Assembly (NCBI RefSeq): GCF_050433395.1 | Contig: NZ_JBNPXH010000006.1 | Location: 1 to 64,000 of the forward strand | DNA length: 64,000 nucleotides | From: Mobilitalea torta | GTDB taxonomy: Bacteria; Bacillota; Clostridia; Lachnospirales; Lachnospiraceae | Direction: 5' to 3' | In this document: one piece after another, positions 8,469 through 16,974 of the stretch | Position numbering within the stretch: the stretch's first letter is position 1 | How the letters are laid out: each line of letters begins with the position of its first letter | Notes under the pieces: generated by a model | Told to the model about the DNA's origin: nothing | Databases searched by the model: none | Seen by the model: the letters and a program-made list of their open reading frames with translations, nothing else | Position numbers and translations under genes: made by a program

Positions 8469-11087
8469 ATGACGGATCAGACCGGATTAACGGAACAGGA
8501 AGCAGAGGAACGAAGGAAGCGCTTTGGTAAAAATGAAATTACCGCAAGACAGGGGAGAAGACTTCTTAAGCAAATAAAGTATCTGTGTTCGGAACCGATT
8601 TATTTATTGCTGGCCGGTTCTGCTATCCTCTATTTCCTTCTGGGAGAGACAGCAGACGGGATTATTATGATATTCTTTGTTGTCTTCGTAATTGGAATCA
8701 ATCTGTTTCAGGATATAAGAACGGGAAATGCACTAAAGAAGCTGAAGGCGGTTACGGAGCCCCGGGCGGAAGTGATCCGGGGCGGACAAAAATGCCTGAT
8801 ACCGCGGGAGGAACTGGTCCCCGGTGATCTTGTGCTATTATATGAAGGAGTAAAGATACCGGCGGATGGATATCTGGTGCACTGCGCCGGACTGACGGTA
8901 AATGAGAGCCTGCTGACAGGGGAATCCAGTCCGGTACGGAAGGAGGTTCCCCAAGGCCGTGTGGATGAACTCTCGGAAGAGACTTCTCGAATTCGATGCT
9001 ATGCGGGAACCTGTGTAATGCTTGGTACCGGCAGGATGATTGTAGAACAGACCGGGAACAGCACGGAATACGGCAGACTGGCCCAGGAGCTGGCGTATGG
9101 GAACCAGGAACGCTCCCTGCTGCAGCGGCAGCTGAGGACTTTGGCACGGCAGTGCTCTTATTTTGCAGCGGTTATGTTCTTCCTTGTGGGTGGAATCACA
9201 TTCTGGAATCTGGCCCAGTATCCGCCTGCTCAGCGGCTGATACACAGCATACTGGCGGGAGCGGTGCTGGCGCTGTCCCTGGTGCCGGGAGAATTTCCTG
9301 TGATATTGTCGGTATACTTTTCCCTGGGAGCCCTGAGACTGGCCCGAAGGAAGGCGCTGATCCGGAGGCTGTCTGCAATCGAGAGCCTGGGAGCAGTATC
9401 CGTATTGTGTCTGGATAAGACAGGAACCATAACGCAGAATTCCCTGTCTGTATCGGAAGCGTACGTTGCCGACAAGGTATCCTCTGCCGGCAGCGAGTAC
9501 GCTGACAATAATACAGCGGTTTCTGAGTATAGGGGAAATCGATTTTGTAAGGTACTGGCCCTGGCCTGCAAGAAGGACAGCCGGGATCCGGTAGAGCATG
9601 CTTTGCTAAGCTACGGGGAAGAATTATGCAGGTGCTGTAATCATGGGCATTGGAATAAGATGCCCTCCGCTTCCGAACGGGTGATGGCTTGTTCCGGGCC
9701 GGAGGAAGGGAGCAGGCTTCTGAGGGAATATCCGTTTTCCAATGAAACCAGGGCTATGGGGCAGCTTTGGATGCAGGAGGGTCGATACATTCTGGCGGCC
9801 AAGGGAAGCCCGGAAGCAATTCTCGCCAGGTGTACGCTCACCAGGGCGGAACGTCATCAATTGGAGCAGAGGCTGGTACAGTATTCCGGGCAGGGATTAA
9901 AAGTGATTGCTCTGGCAGAGGCAGTAATGGAGGGAGAAGAGCTTCCGGAGAACTTGCCGAAACGCGGTCTGCATTTTTGCGGTCTTCTGGCTTTGGCCGA
10001 TCCTCCCAGGGAAACCATAGCCGATGGAGTTGCCGCCTGTTATCATGCCGGTGTAAGGATTCTTATGATCACCGGTGATCATCCGGTGACTGCCTCTTCG
10101 GTGGCCAAAAAGGTAGGGATCCGTAATTTCGCCCGGGTTATCACCGGAGATGAGCTGGATCAGATGACGGATGAGGAGATGGGAGAGAAGGTAAAAAGCT
10201 GCAATGTCTATGCCCGGGTTCTCCCGCTGCATAAGGTGCGTATTGTAAAAGCTTTGAGAAACCAGGGTGAAATAGTGGCCATGGCCGGAGATGGGATCAA
10301 TGATGCGGCCGCACAGATGGCGGCGGACATTGGAATTGCCATGGGACAGAATGGAAGCGAGGTTACCAGGGAGGCGGCGGATATTATTCTGCTGGATGAT
10401 CATTTCCCCACCATTCTGGATACTATCCGTGATGGAAGAAGAATCTATCAGAATATCCTCAAGACCATCGCCTATGTGCTGGCATTTCATATACCGATTG
10501 CCTTGATCTGCCTGGCTGCACCGCTGGCGGGCATCGGACCGGAGGATCTTCTGCTGATGCCCCTGCACATCGTGTTACTGGAGCTGGTAATGAACCCGAC
10601 GGTATCCGTCACCCTGGAACGGCTGCCGGCAGAGCCTGATATTATGAAAAAATCAGCTGGGGTATCAGCTCGGAGGTTGGTGTCTTTCGGGACCTTTCTT
10701 AAATGTCTTGTCCAAGGGGGGATGATCTTCTGCGCGGCATTTTGTCTGCATTTTAGTATGCTTAACAGAGGATATCCGGCAAAGGAGGCAAGAACCTGCG
10801 GCTTCACGGTGCTGGTTCTTTCCAGCATTCTTCTGGTGCTAGTTAATTGCTCGGAACAGGAGTCTATTTTTAAGATCCTCGGAAGATTGTGGCGGGATAA
10901 GGGGATTTGCATCATTAATCTGGGAATTCCGGTCATATTACTCCTGCTGATTTATACACCGCTGCACGGGAGGGTGGGCTTCGCGCCGGTAAGCATTACC
11001 CAGCTGCTTATTTCAACGGTACTTTCCATGGCGGCAGTCCTATGGTATGAGGTGGTAAAGGCTTTCAAAAGATTGTTAAGAGAATAA
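8469..11087 (+). CDS. cation-translocating P-type ATPase
   Basis: This is an 872-residue P2-type ATPase with about ten membrane segments. It has an N-terminal cation-ATPase domain (TGLTEQEAEERRKRFGKNE), the actuator motif LTGES, the phosphorylation site DKTGTIT near residue 315, KGSPEAI in the nucleotide-binding domain, MITGDHPVTA and the hinge AGDGINDAAAQ. The fourth membrane helix has LVPGEFPVI where Ca pumps have PEGLP, and the sixth has LELVMNPTVSV; this places it in the poorly characterised PEEFP subgroup and not with the classical Ca pumps. The ion is unknown. The gene starts 9 bases after a GGGAGG site and is monocistronic. Confidence 0.9.
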   Translation: MTDQTGLTEQEAEERRKRFGKNEITARQGRRLLKQIKYLCSEPIYLLLAGSAILYFLLGETADGIIMIFFVVFVIGINLFQDIRTGNALKKLKAVTEPRAEVIRGGQKCLIPREELVPGDLVLLYEGVKIPADGYLVHCAGLTVNESLLTGESSPVRKEVPQGRVDELSEETSRIRCYAGTCVMLGTGRMIVEQTGNSTEYGRLAQELAYGNQERSLLQRQLRTLARQCSYFAAVMFFLVGGITFWNLAQYPPAQRLIHSILAGAVLALSLVPGEFPVILSVYFSLGALRLARRKALIRRLSAIESLGAVSVLCLDKTGTITQNSLSVSEAYVADKVSSAGSEYADNNTAVSEYRGNRFCKVLALACKKDSRDPVEHALLSYGEELCRCCNHGHWNKMPSASERVMACSGPEEGSRLLREYPFSNETRAMGQLWMQEGRYILAAKGSPEAILARCTLTRAERHQLEQRLVQYSGQGLKVIALAEAVMEGEELPENLPKRGLHFCGLLALADPPRETIADGVAACYHAGVRILMITGDHPVTASSVAKKVGIRNFARVITGDELDQMTDEEMGEKVKSCNVYARVLPLHKVRIVKALRNQGEIVAMAGDGINDAAAQMAADIGIAMGQNGSEVTREAADIILLDDHFPTILDTIRDGRRIYQNILKTIAYVLAFHIPIALICLAAPLAGIGPEDLLLMPLHIVLLELVMNPTVSVTLERLPAEPDIMKKSAGVSARRLVSFGTFLKCLVQGGMIFCAAFCLHFSMLNRGYPAKEARTCGFTVLVLSSILLVLVNCSEQESIFKILGRLWRDKGICIINLGIPVILLLLIYTPLHGRVGFAPVSITQLLISTVLSMAAVLWYEVVKAFKRLLRE

Positions 11088-11185
11088 CAGAATCTGAAAA
11101 GCCGGCATTGAATTCCTACAAATCCTATGTTAATATAAGCATATAAGCGATAGTGACCCGAGTGGGATACGAAGGAGGTTTTGCC

Positions 11186-11620
11186 ATGAAGATATCAACC
11201 AAGGGAAGGTATGCCCTGCGGCTTATGTTGGATCTGGCTTTAAATAATACAGGTGAATATATTGCTATCAAAACCATTGCGGCCCGGCAGGAGATTTCCG
11301 AGAAGTATCTGGAACAGATTATTTCTTCCCTGAGCAGGGCTGGTTATGTGAAAAGCGTACGCGGAGCCCAGGGAGGCTATCGCCTTGCTAAGGATCCGGC
11401 AGAGTATACGGTGGGGATGATCCTGCGCCTGACCGAGGGGAGTCTTTTCCCCATTGATTGTCTGGAGGATGAGTCGGAGTGCAGCCGTAAGAGCGCCTGT
11501 GTTACAAGGGAAGTATGGCAGGAAGTATATGATGCCGTCTGTTCCGTGGTAGACAGGATTACGCTTCAGGATCTGGTAGAACGTCATGAGAACCTTGTAT
11601 CCTATGATTATTTCATATAG
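11186..11620 (+). CDS. Rrf2 family transcriptional regulator (IscR-like)
   Basis: The 144-residue protein begins with the canonical MKISTKGRYALRLMLDLALN winged helix and contains the recognition-helix region EKYLEQIISSLSRAGYVKSVRGAQGGYRLA. Three cysteines at DCLEDESECSRKSAC match the Fe-S binding cysteines of IscR/RsrR-type sensors, so it likely senses iron-sulfur or redox status. No iscS or nifU follows, as would be usual for IscR in clostridia, so its targets may be elsewhere. ATG at 11186 is chosen because GAAGGAGG lies 6 bases upstream. Confidence 0.92.
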   Translation: MKISTKGRYALRLMLDLALNNTGEYIAIKTIAARQEISEKYLEQIISSLSRAGYVKSVRGAQGGYRLAKDPAEYTVGMILRLTEGSLFPIDCLEDESECSRKSACVTREVWQEVYDAVCSVVDRITLQDLVERHENLVSYDYFI

Positions 11621-11663
11621 AGGAAAGAGAAGCGAATAGAGGCCAACGATATACTGATATGAG

Positions 11664-11703
11664 AAGGGACTGTTCCGGTATTTGGCCGTACGGTCCCTTT
11701 TTA
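11664..11703 (+). terminator. terminator after the Rrf2 regulator
   Basis: AAGGGAC (11664-11670) pairs with GTCCCTT (11693-11699), with an internal CCGG/GGCC element, and runs into a T stretch. It separates the regulator from the convergent small gene. Confidence 0.7.
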
Positions 11704-11745
11704 AACAGCAATGAGCCGGAATAAACCCTTGCCTTGTCCGGTGAA

Positions 11746-11940
11746 TTACCGTACATGACGGTTCGAGGTCAGGTACATGGCCTCTTCATAATCCCTTTGG
11801 TGGACATAGAGAATATATTCTGCGGTCCCCTTTGTTTTATACTCATATTTAATGTCGGCAGTCGCCAGTGCATTCTTAAGCTCGGAGAATTCCTGCAAGG
11901 AATTGCCGCGGTATATTTCAACACGATTCCAAAATAACAT
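11746..11940 (-). CDS. small DUF2007-like protein
   Basis: The 64-residue protein MLFWNRVEIYRGN... has the layout of DUF2007-type putative signal-transducing proteins: a first strand (VEIYRGN), a helix (LQEFSELKNALATADI), an edge strand (KYEYKT) and a final YILYVHQRDYEEAMYL segment. The start is set at the second ATG (11940), which is 8 bases from AAAGGAG; the first ATG (11946) would be only two bases away. It is monocistronic. The role is unknown, and the DUF assignment is by overall pattern only. Confidence 0.6.
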   Translation of the reverse strand: MLFWNRVEIYRGNSLQEFSELKNALATADIKYEYKTKGTAEYILYVHQRDYEEAMYLTSNRHVR

Positions 11941-12193
11941 TTTCATTACTCCTTTGTTTTTTTGCCCCTCAAAAGGTGCTGCGTACATTTTCAGATACAA
12001 GAGATTTTGATGTTTTAATCATATTATTTTATTATATGCCGTGTAGCAGTATAATTCAAATTAAGATTTTATTAGAAAACAGAACTGAGGAGATGGAAAA
12101 GTGCCATAGGATAATCATTTACGGCTATCTTATCATATAATGGCATCATAGAGTGAAGAAGCAGCAGATGTTTGTGCAGGGAGCGGATAGAAT

Positions 12194-13009
12194 ATGGCGA
12201 AGGTGATACTGGACCCGGGACACGGGGGAACAGATATAGGGGATTATTACGGAAGAAGAAGTGAGAAGGATGACAATCTGGTGCTGGCGCTGAAGGTGGG
12301 GAAGCTTTTGAGAGACCGGGGAGTAGAGGTGGAATATACCAGAACCACTGATAGATATCTGCCGATGCTGAAACGGGTGGATGCGGCAAATAAAATCGGA
12401 GGGGATCTGCTGGTATCCATACATCGCAGTATGGAGCAAACCTTTAATCGATATCCAAGCATGGATTTTTATGTGGGAGAAGATGATCCGGTAGCGGTAG
12501 AAGCAGCAGAAAATATCAGAGACAGTCTTTCGCCAGTCGGTTTTAGGAATTATCATCTTATTACACGGACGGATCTTTCACTGCTGAATGATACGGATAT
12601 GCCTTCTCTGATGCTGGCAATCGGGTATTTCCGGTCGGATGAGGCCAACCGGTATTATGATGAGCATCTGGATGAAATTGCAAAGGGAATTGCGGATGGG
12701 ATCTACCAGACATTGATGCAGACCAGTGCGGCCGAGATACAGGGAGCCGGAATGCAGGCCGGGGAAGGTGGGGGACGGACGGAATGCCGGTATTGCATTC
12801 TGACAGGATATTATCCAAGCTATGAGGTGGCCGAGGAGCACCGGAAGAGATTGGATTCCATGGGCTGCAGCAATACAAGGATCAGCGGAGAAACGGATCA
12901 TTATAGGATTTATGCCGGAGAGTTCACGGAACTGGACAGGGCGGCCGAGTGGGAATTATTCTTAAGAAGGTGCGGTTATTATGCGATGGTGGTAGATATT
13001 GAACTATAA
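12194..13009 (+). CDS. N-acetylmuramoyl-L-alanine amidase-like protein with C-terminal SPOR domain
   Basis: Residues 1-180 form an Amidase_3 domain: DPGHGG with zinc ligand His10, Glu24 in RRSEKDDN, and the third ligand in SIHRS. However the segment that normally reads LLEVGF, carrying the catalytic Glu, reads LMLAIGYF here, so the catalytic Glu appears to be replaced by Ala. Residues 200-270 (CRYCILTGYYPSYEVAEEHRKRLDSMG...) are a SPOR-type peptidoglycan-binding repeat. There is no signal peptide, as in CwlD-like sporulation proteins of some clostridia. It could be a peptidoglycan binder, or a weak enzyme. It stands alone before the yicC promoter. Confidence 0.75.
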   Translation: MAKVILDPGHGGTDIGDYYGRRSEKDDNLVLALKVGKLLRDRGVEVEYTRTTDRYLPMLKRVDAANKIGGDLLVSIHRSMEQTFNRYPSMDFYVGEDDPVAVEAAENIRDSLSPVGFRNYHLITRTDLSLLNDTDMPSLMLAIGYFRSDEANRYYDEHLDEIAKGIADGIYQTLMQTSAAEIQGAGMQAGEGGGRTECRYCILTGYYPSYEVAEEHRKRLDSMGCSNTRISGETDHYRIYAGEFTELDRAAEWELFLRRCGYYAMVVDIEL

Positions 13010-13039
13010 CGAAAAAGCGTTTATAAATTTTCCTGTGTA

Positions 13040-13068
13040 TTGACTTGCCATCATATTTCATTTATAAT
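13040..13068 (+). promoter_or_regulatory. sigma-A promoter of yicC-remA-rpoZ
   Basis: TTGACT at 13040-13045 and TATAAT at 13063-13068 are 17 bases apart. The yicC ATG is about 88 bases downstream, leaving a leader of about 80 bases. Confidence 0.75.
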
Positions 13069-13155
13069 AAATTGAATAAGTTATCAGAAGTTGCTCGGGT
13101 TATGGTTGGGAACGGCGCCGTAATCAATACAAATCATGAAAGAATGTGTGTAGCT

Positions 13156-14034
13156 ATGTTAAAGAGTATGACAGGCTTTGGGCGTTGTGAGATAGCCGGG
13201 GAGGATCGGAAGATCACTGTCGAGATGAAGGCGGTGAATCACAGATACTGTGACATATCCGTCAAGATGCCGAAGAAGCTCAGCTTTTTTGAAGCAGGTA
13301 TCCGCAATGTACTGAAGCAATATGTTGGCAGGGGCAAGATTGATGTCTATATAACCTATGAAGATTATACGGAGAATAATGTCTGTGTCAAATATAATGC
13401 GGATCTTGCCAGAGAGTATTACAGGAATCTGGAGAGTATGAGCCGGGAGTTCGGCATTGAGAATGATATCCGGGTTTCTTCTCTTTCCCGATATCCGGAG
13501 GTCTTCACTCTGGAGGAGCAGACTATTGATGAGAAGGAATTATGGGCACTGGTGGAAGAGGCGGTCAGGACTGCGGCAGAGCGGTTTGTAGATACCCGGA
13601 TTCAAGAAGGGGAGCAGCTGAAGCAGGATATTATGGCGAAGCTGGATGCCATGCTGAAGCTGGTGGAATTTGTTGAGAAGAGATCCCCGGAAATTGTGGC
13701 GGAATACCGTAATAAACTGATGGCAAAGGTAACGGAATTGCTGGGCGATACCAGAGTGGAGGAAAGTATTCTTGTAACCGAGATCACTGTATTCGCCGAT
13801 AAGATATGTGTTGATGAAGAGACGGTAAGGCTGCGTGCTCATATCATTAACATGAAGGAAGCCCTGGGAGAGAGTGATAATGTGGGAAGAAAGCTGGATT
13901 TTATTGCCCAGGAGATGAATCGTGAGGCCAATACCATTCTGTCCAAGGCCAATGACCTTGAGGTAGCCAACAAGGCAATCGATCTGAAAACGGAAATTGA
14001 GAAAGTAAGGGAACAGATTCAAAATATTGAATAG
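13156..14034 (+). CDS. yicC: YicC family endoribonuclease-like protein
   Basis: This 292-residue protein shows the YicC family start MLKSMTGFGR, the MKAVNHRYCDISVKMP motif, and the DUF1732 C-terminal domain with GRKLDFIAQEMNREANTILSKA. YicC proteins are cytoplasmic oligomeric RNases implicated in small RNA turnover. ATG at 13156 is chosen because the family begins exactly there; the frame is open further upstream but overlaps the promoter. It is the first gene of the yicC-remA-rpoZ cluster, with remA 24 bases downstream. Confidence 0.93.
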   Translation: MLKSMTGFGRCEIAGEDRKITVEMKAVNHRYCDISVKMPKKLSFFEAGIRNVLKQYVGRGKIDVYITYEDYTENNVCVKYNADLAREYYRNLESMSREFGIENDIRVSSLSRYPEVFTLEEQTIDEKELWALVEEAVRTAAERFVDTRIQEGEQLKQDIMAKLDAMLKLVEFVEKRSPEIVAEYRNKLMAKVTELLGDTRVEESILVTEITVFADKICVDEETVRLRAHIINMKEALGESDNVGRKLDFIAQEMNREANTILSKANDLEVANKAIDLKTEIEKVREQIQNIE

Positions 14035-14058
14035 AAGCTGCAGAAATGAGGAATAACT

Positions 14059-14328
14059 TTGAATAAGTTAGTGAATGTAGGCTTTGGTAATGTTGTGAAT
14101 TCCAGTAAGATCATCAGTATTATCCGTCCGGAGGCGGCACCGGTGAAGAGAATGGTTCAAACCGCCAAGGATACGGGGATGGCCATTGATGCCACCTGCG
14201 GCAGGCGGACCAAGGCGGTGATTGTGACGGAGAGCGGACACTTGATCCTGTCTTCCCTGCTTCCCGATACAATTGCAGGAAGGGTAAATCAGAAGGAACT
14301 GACAGACAGTCCGGAGACCTCGGATTGA
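14059..14328 (+). CDS. remA: RemA family (DUF370) extracellular-matrix regulatory protein
   Basis: The 89-residue protein NKLVNVGFGNVVNSSKIISIIRPEAAPVKRMVQTAK is a clear member of the DUF370/RemA family. RemA of Bacillus is a ring-shaped DNA-binding activator of matrix and osmoprotection genes. The start is a TTG with ATGAGGAAT about 6 bases upstream. The RPEAAPVKR motif, which contains the DNA-contacting arginines, is intact. It sits between yicC and rpoZ; the guanylate kinase gene that normally separates remA from rpoZ is absent. Confidence 0.9.
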   Translation: MNKLVNVGFGNVVNSSKIISIIRPEAAPVKRMVQTAKDTGMAIDATCGRRTKAVIVTESGHLILSSLLPDTIAGRVNQKELTDSPETSD

Positions 14329-14372
14329 TCCGGAAGAGACAGGCATAGGCCATTAGGAAGGAGATATAATTT

Positions 14373-14630
14373 ATGTTACATCCATCATATACGGATTTAA
14401 TGAGAGTAGTAAACAGTGAGGTAGAACCGGGAGAGCAGCCGGTAGTAAACAGCCGTTATTCCATCGTTATTGCCACGGCCAGAAGGGCCAGACAGATCAT
14501 TGACGGGGCGACCCCTCTTGTAGATGTCACTTATCCCAAGCCCTTATCTATTGCAGTAGAGGAACTCAACTGTTCCAAGGTGAAAATTGTTGGTGATGAT
14601 GAAGTGACCGATGAGGATAATCAACAATAG
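14373..14630 (+). CDS. rpoZ: DNA-directed RNA polymerase subunit omega
   Basis: The 85-residue protein contains the omega hallmark NSRYSIVIATARRARQI and the downstream KPLSIAVEEL segment. Omega binds the beta-prime subunit and helps assemble RNA polymerase. AGGAAGGAGAT precedes the ATG. The acidic tail VGDDEVTDEDNQQ is typical for Lachnospiraceae. It directly follows remA with 44 bases between. Confidence 0.93.
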   Translation: MLHPSYTDLMRVVNSEVEPGEQPVVNSRYSIVIATARRARQIIDGATPLVDVTYPKPLSIAVEELNCSKVKIVGDDEVTDEDNQQ

Positions 14631-14684
14631 GCTGCTATGAAAGAATGGCTCCGGCAGTGAAGCATTTTTCATAACAAATTCATC

Positions 14685-14722
14685 AGCACTTTCATATGAT
14701 AGCAGTATGAAGGTGCTTTGTT
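14685..14722 (+). terminator. terminator of the yicC-remA-rpoZ operon
   Basis: AGCACTTTCATA (14685-14696) pairs with TATGAAGGTGCT (14706-14717), followed by TTGTTG. It lies 55 bases after rpoZ. Confidence 0.75.
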
Positions 14723-14824
14723 GTCGTATGGATAGACGGAATCAAGGAATGTTTGGAAAGGGAGATTACCGTGTCTGGTATGCCCTGAAATAAGGTTAAG
14801 GCAGAGACGAATCGAGGGGATGTT

Positions 14825-15490
14825 ATGGAAGCGATTGAAAATAAGAGCTATCGGGAAGATGCGGATTATAAAATGGGTATTTCACAGGAGAAGGACGCCG
14901 CTCCCGGCGAAGGGGAGAGCTTTCCGCAGCCCGAAGAAGGACAGGAGAACAAGGAAAAGACCGGAGCCAGAGGTTTTTTATACGATATCATTTTCTATGC
15001 GGTATTGATTTTTATATGTATCTATATTCTTCCCAATTTTGTAATACAAAGGACCATTGTGGATGGTTCCTCCATGGCGGATACGCTGCTGGACGGGGAG
15101 CATCTGTATGTGGAGAAATTGTCCTATCGGTTTGATGCGCTGGACCGTTTTGATATTATTGTATTTTATCCCTACGGCCGGGAAAATGAAGAATATTATG
15201 TCAAGAGAATCATCGGTATGCCCGGTGAGACCATACAGATTATAGGAAGCGAGATCTATATTAACGGCGAGGCGCTGGAGGAGCATTACGGCAAGGACCC
15301 CATTGCAGATCCCGGGAGGGCTGCGGTACCCATTACCCTGGGAGAGGACGAATATTTTGTCATGGGGGATAACCGGAGCATCAGCAAGGACAGCCGGACC
15401 AATGAAGTGGGAAATGTGAAAAAAGAGAATATCGGCGGACGTGCGGTCTTTCGTATTAAGCCGCTGAGCCGGTTCGGTCCTATTGATTGA
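14825..15490 (+). CDS. lepB: signal peptidase I
   Basis: The 221-residue protein has a long acidic cytoplasmic N-terminus (about 60 residues), one membrane helix (FLYDIIFYAVLIFICIYILP) and the S26 catalytic domain outside. The catalytic Ser is in VDGSSMADTL, the general base Lys in YYVKRIIGMPGE, and the GDNRSISKDSR box follows. Both catalytic residues are present, so it should be active in removing signal peptides. ATG at 14825 is preceded by CGAGGGG. The gene is followed by a large inverted repeat. Confidence 0.93.
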   Translation: MEAIENKSYREDADYKMGISQEKDAAPGEGESFPQPEEGQENKEKTGARGFLYDIIFYAVLIFICIYILPNFVIQRTIVDGSSMADTLLDGEHLYVEKLSYRFDALDRFDIIVFYPYGRENEEYYVKRIIGMPGETIQIIGSEIYINGEALEEHYGKDPIADPGRAAVPITLGEDEYFVMGDNRSISKDSRTNEVGNVKKENIGGRAVFRIKPLSRFGPID

Positions 15491-15493
15491 GAG

Positions 15494-15633
15494 TTACAGT
15501 TCAGCCTGCGGTATTATGATACGACATTTTTACGCAGACTGGCTGAGTGCATCATGTGAAGCAGCGCGTTCTGAACGCACGAAGGAAAAGCAAGTAAAAA
15601 TGTCGTATCATAATACCGCAGGCTAAACTGTAA
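15494..15633. repeat. long inverted-repeat element with conserved loop (copy A)
   Basis: Arms 15494-15533 and 15594-15633 are 40 bases long and complementary with a single mismatch. The 60-base loop (15534-15593), read on the minus strand, matches the first 47 bases of the loop of the element at 56560-56745 with only about five differences, then shares its last bases before GTAAAA. The arms of the two copies are unrelated apart from the TTTTAC/GTAAAA at the loop edge. It lies between lepB and holA and does not look like a simple terminator. Confidence 0.85.
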
Positions 15634-15654
15634 TGAAAAAATCTATTTTATGGC

Positions 15655-15683
15655 TTGCAATTTACATAAGAATTGAGTAGAAT
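15655..15683 (+). promoter_or_regulatory. sigma-A promoter of holA
   Basis: TTGCAA at 15655-15660 and TAGAAT at 15678-15683 are 17 bases apart. The start codon of holA is 44 bases downstream. Confidence 0.65.
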
Positions 15684-15726
15684 AGATAGGCGAGCTTCTG
15701 TGAATTGTCATCCATGAGGAAGGTAT

Positions 15727-16701
15727 ATGAAGAACATCAAGGAACATATCAAGTCGGGAAGCTTTAAGAAATTTTATTTGCTTTATGGGAGTGAGGATTA
15801 TCTCAAGAAGCTTTATCGGGATAAATTAAAGGCGGCAGTCCTGGCGGACAGCGATGAGATGAATTATTCCTATTTTGAAGGGAAGAGCGCAGAGCCCAGG
15901 CAGATCCATGACGCGGCGCAGACCCTGCCCTTCTTCAGTGACCGTCGTCTGATTGTCATTGAGAACAGCGGATTGTTCAAGTCCCAGAGTGAGCTGAGCG
16001 AGCTGCTGGCCGATACTCCGGACAGCACGGTGATTGTCTTCGTGGAGGCTGAGATTGACAAGCGGGGCAAGTTGTATAAGCTGGTGAAGGATCACGGAAC
16101 CGTATCGGAGATGAACGGCCTGGACGAACGGAATTTGAAGCTCTTTGTTGCCTCCATGCTGGAGCAGGAGGGGAAGAAGATTACCGAAGCCTCGGTTGCT
16201 TTTATTCTGGATAAAACCGGATCGGATATGGTGAATATCTGCAACGAGGTGGAGAAGCTGGTCAGCTATACCTATGGCAGAGAGATTATAAGGAATGAGG
16301 ATATTGAAGCCGTCATTACCACACAGATCACAGGGAAGATATTTCTCATGATCGATGCCATTGGGTCAAAGCAGCCGCGGAAAGCCCTGGATTTGTACTA
16401 TGATTTGCTTTCGGTGAGAGAGAAGCCGATGTCAATTCTGTTTCTGATTACGCGGCATTTTAATATATTGCTGCAGGCGAAGAATTTACAGGCGCTGAAC
16501 TATCCATCCTCCTCTATGAGCGAGATGCTGGGAGTACCGCCCTTTGCAGTGAACAAATATTTGGGACAGGCAAGGAATTTTTCTTCTGCCCGTCTGAGGG
16601 AAGCCCTGGAGTTTGCCGCGGATATGGAAGAACAGGTGAAAACCGGGCGGATGCTGGAGAAAATAGGCGTTGAGCTGTTTATCACTGCCTTTAGTAAGTA
16701 A
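15727..16701 (+). CDS. holA: DNA polymerase III subunit delta
   Basis: The 324-residue protein is HolA: it starts IKSGSFKKFYLLYGSEDYLKKLYRDKL, has the beta-clamp-opening region and RRLIVIENSGLF, and the typical collar helices at the end (KPMSILFLITRHFNILLQAKNL). It is the clamp-loader subunit that opens the sliding clamp. Full length for Firmicutes (320-340). AGGAAGGTAT lies just before the ATG. A disrupted tRNA-Ser gene begins 60 bases after the stop codon. Confidence 0.92.
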   Translation: MKNIKEHIKSGSFKKFYLLYGSEDYLKKLYRDKLKAAVLADSDEMNYSYFEGKSAEPRQIHDAAQTLPFFSDRRLIVIENSGLFKSQSELSELLADTPDSTVIVFVEAEIDKRGKLYKLVKDHGTVSEMNGLDERNLKLFVASMLEQEGKKITEASVAFILDKTGSDMVNICNEVEKLVSYTYGREIIRNEDIEAVITTQITGKIFLMIDAIGSKQPRKALDLYYDLLSVREKPMSILFLITRHFNILLQAKNLQALNYPSSSMSEMLGVPPFAVNKYLGQARNFSSARLREALEFAADMEEQVKTGRMLEKIGVELFITAFSK

Positions 16702-16761
16702 TTTGGTTTTTCTGCACTATGCTTTATAGTTGTAGGGGCTGTGTGCATTAAAATATAATAG

Positions 16762-16801
16762 GGAAGCGTATCGAAGTGGTCATAACGGCCCTGACTCGAA
16801 A
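16762..16801 (+). pseudogene. 5' half of a tRNA-Ser(CGA) gene split by the island
   Basis: GGAAGCG (16762-16768) is the 5' acceptor strand, followed by a D-arm region, the anticodon-stem strand CCTGA (16790-16794) and the loop CTCGAAA (16795-16801). The bases that follow do not continue a tRNA. The missing part, TCAGG onward to CGCTTCC and discriminator G, is found 20.6 kb downstream at 37444-37489. Joined, the halves give a complete 86-base tRNA-Ser with anticodon CGA. Confidence 0.85.
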
Positions 16802-16820
16802 GGTAATAGATTTCGTGGAA
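16795..16820. other. left attachment site (attL) of the island
   Basis: The 7-base anticodon loop CTCGAAA (16795-16801) is shared with 37437-37443. Ten bases inside the island is TTCGTGGAA (16812-16820), the exact reverse complement of TTCCACGAA at 37417-37425. Joining the island ends would give an attP with 9-base inverted repeats placed 10 and 11 bases either side of the 7-base crossover. Confidence 0.8.
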
Positions 16821-16974
16821 CTTTGGTAGCTCTAGTACCGCATGAATACTGGATTTTTGGTTTTGACTGAAACATTTTCTTTCATGTTTCTTTCCAGTTT
16901 TCTTTCTTACTTCCTGGACTTGGATGGAATGTGGTACCATCGTCTAGATGAGTCCGGTTGATTAAAATTAATAT

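Noticed and set aside
9196..9599. Antisense open frames in the P-type ATPase and other GC-rich core genes
   Set aside because: They lie opposite well-supported genes, lack ribosome binding sites and resemble no family.
15494..15633. A simple rho-independent terminator of lepB
   Set aside because: The stem is 40 bases long, the loop is 60 bases and nearly identical to a distant element, and no T run follows directly.
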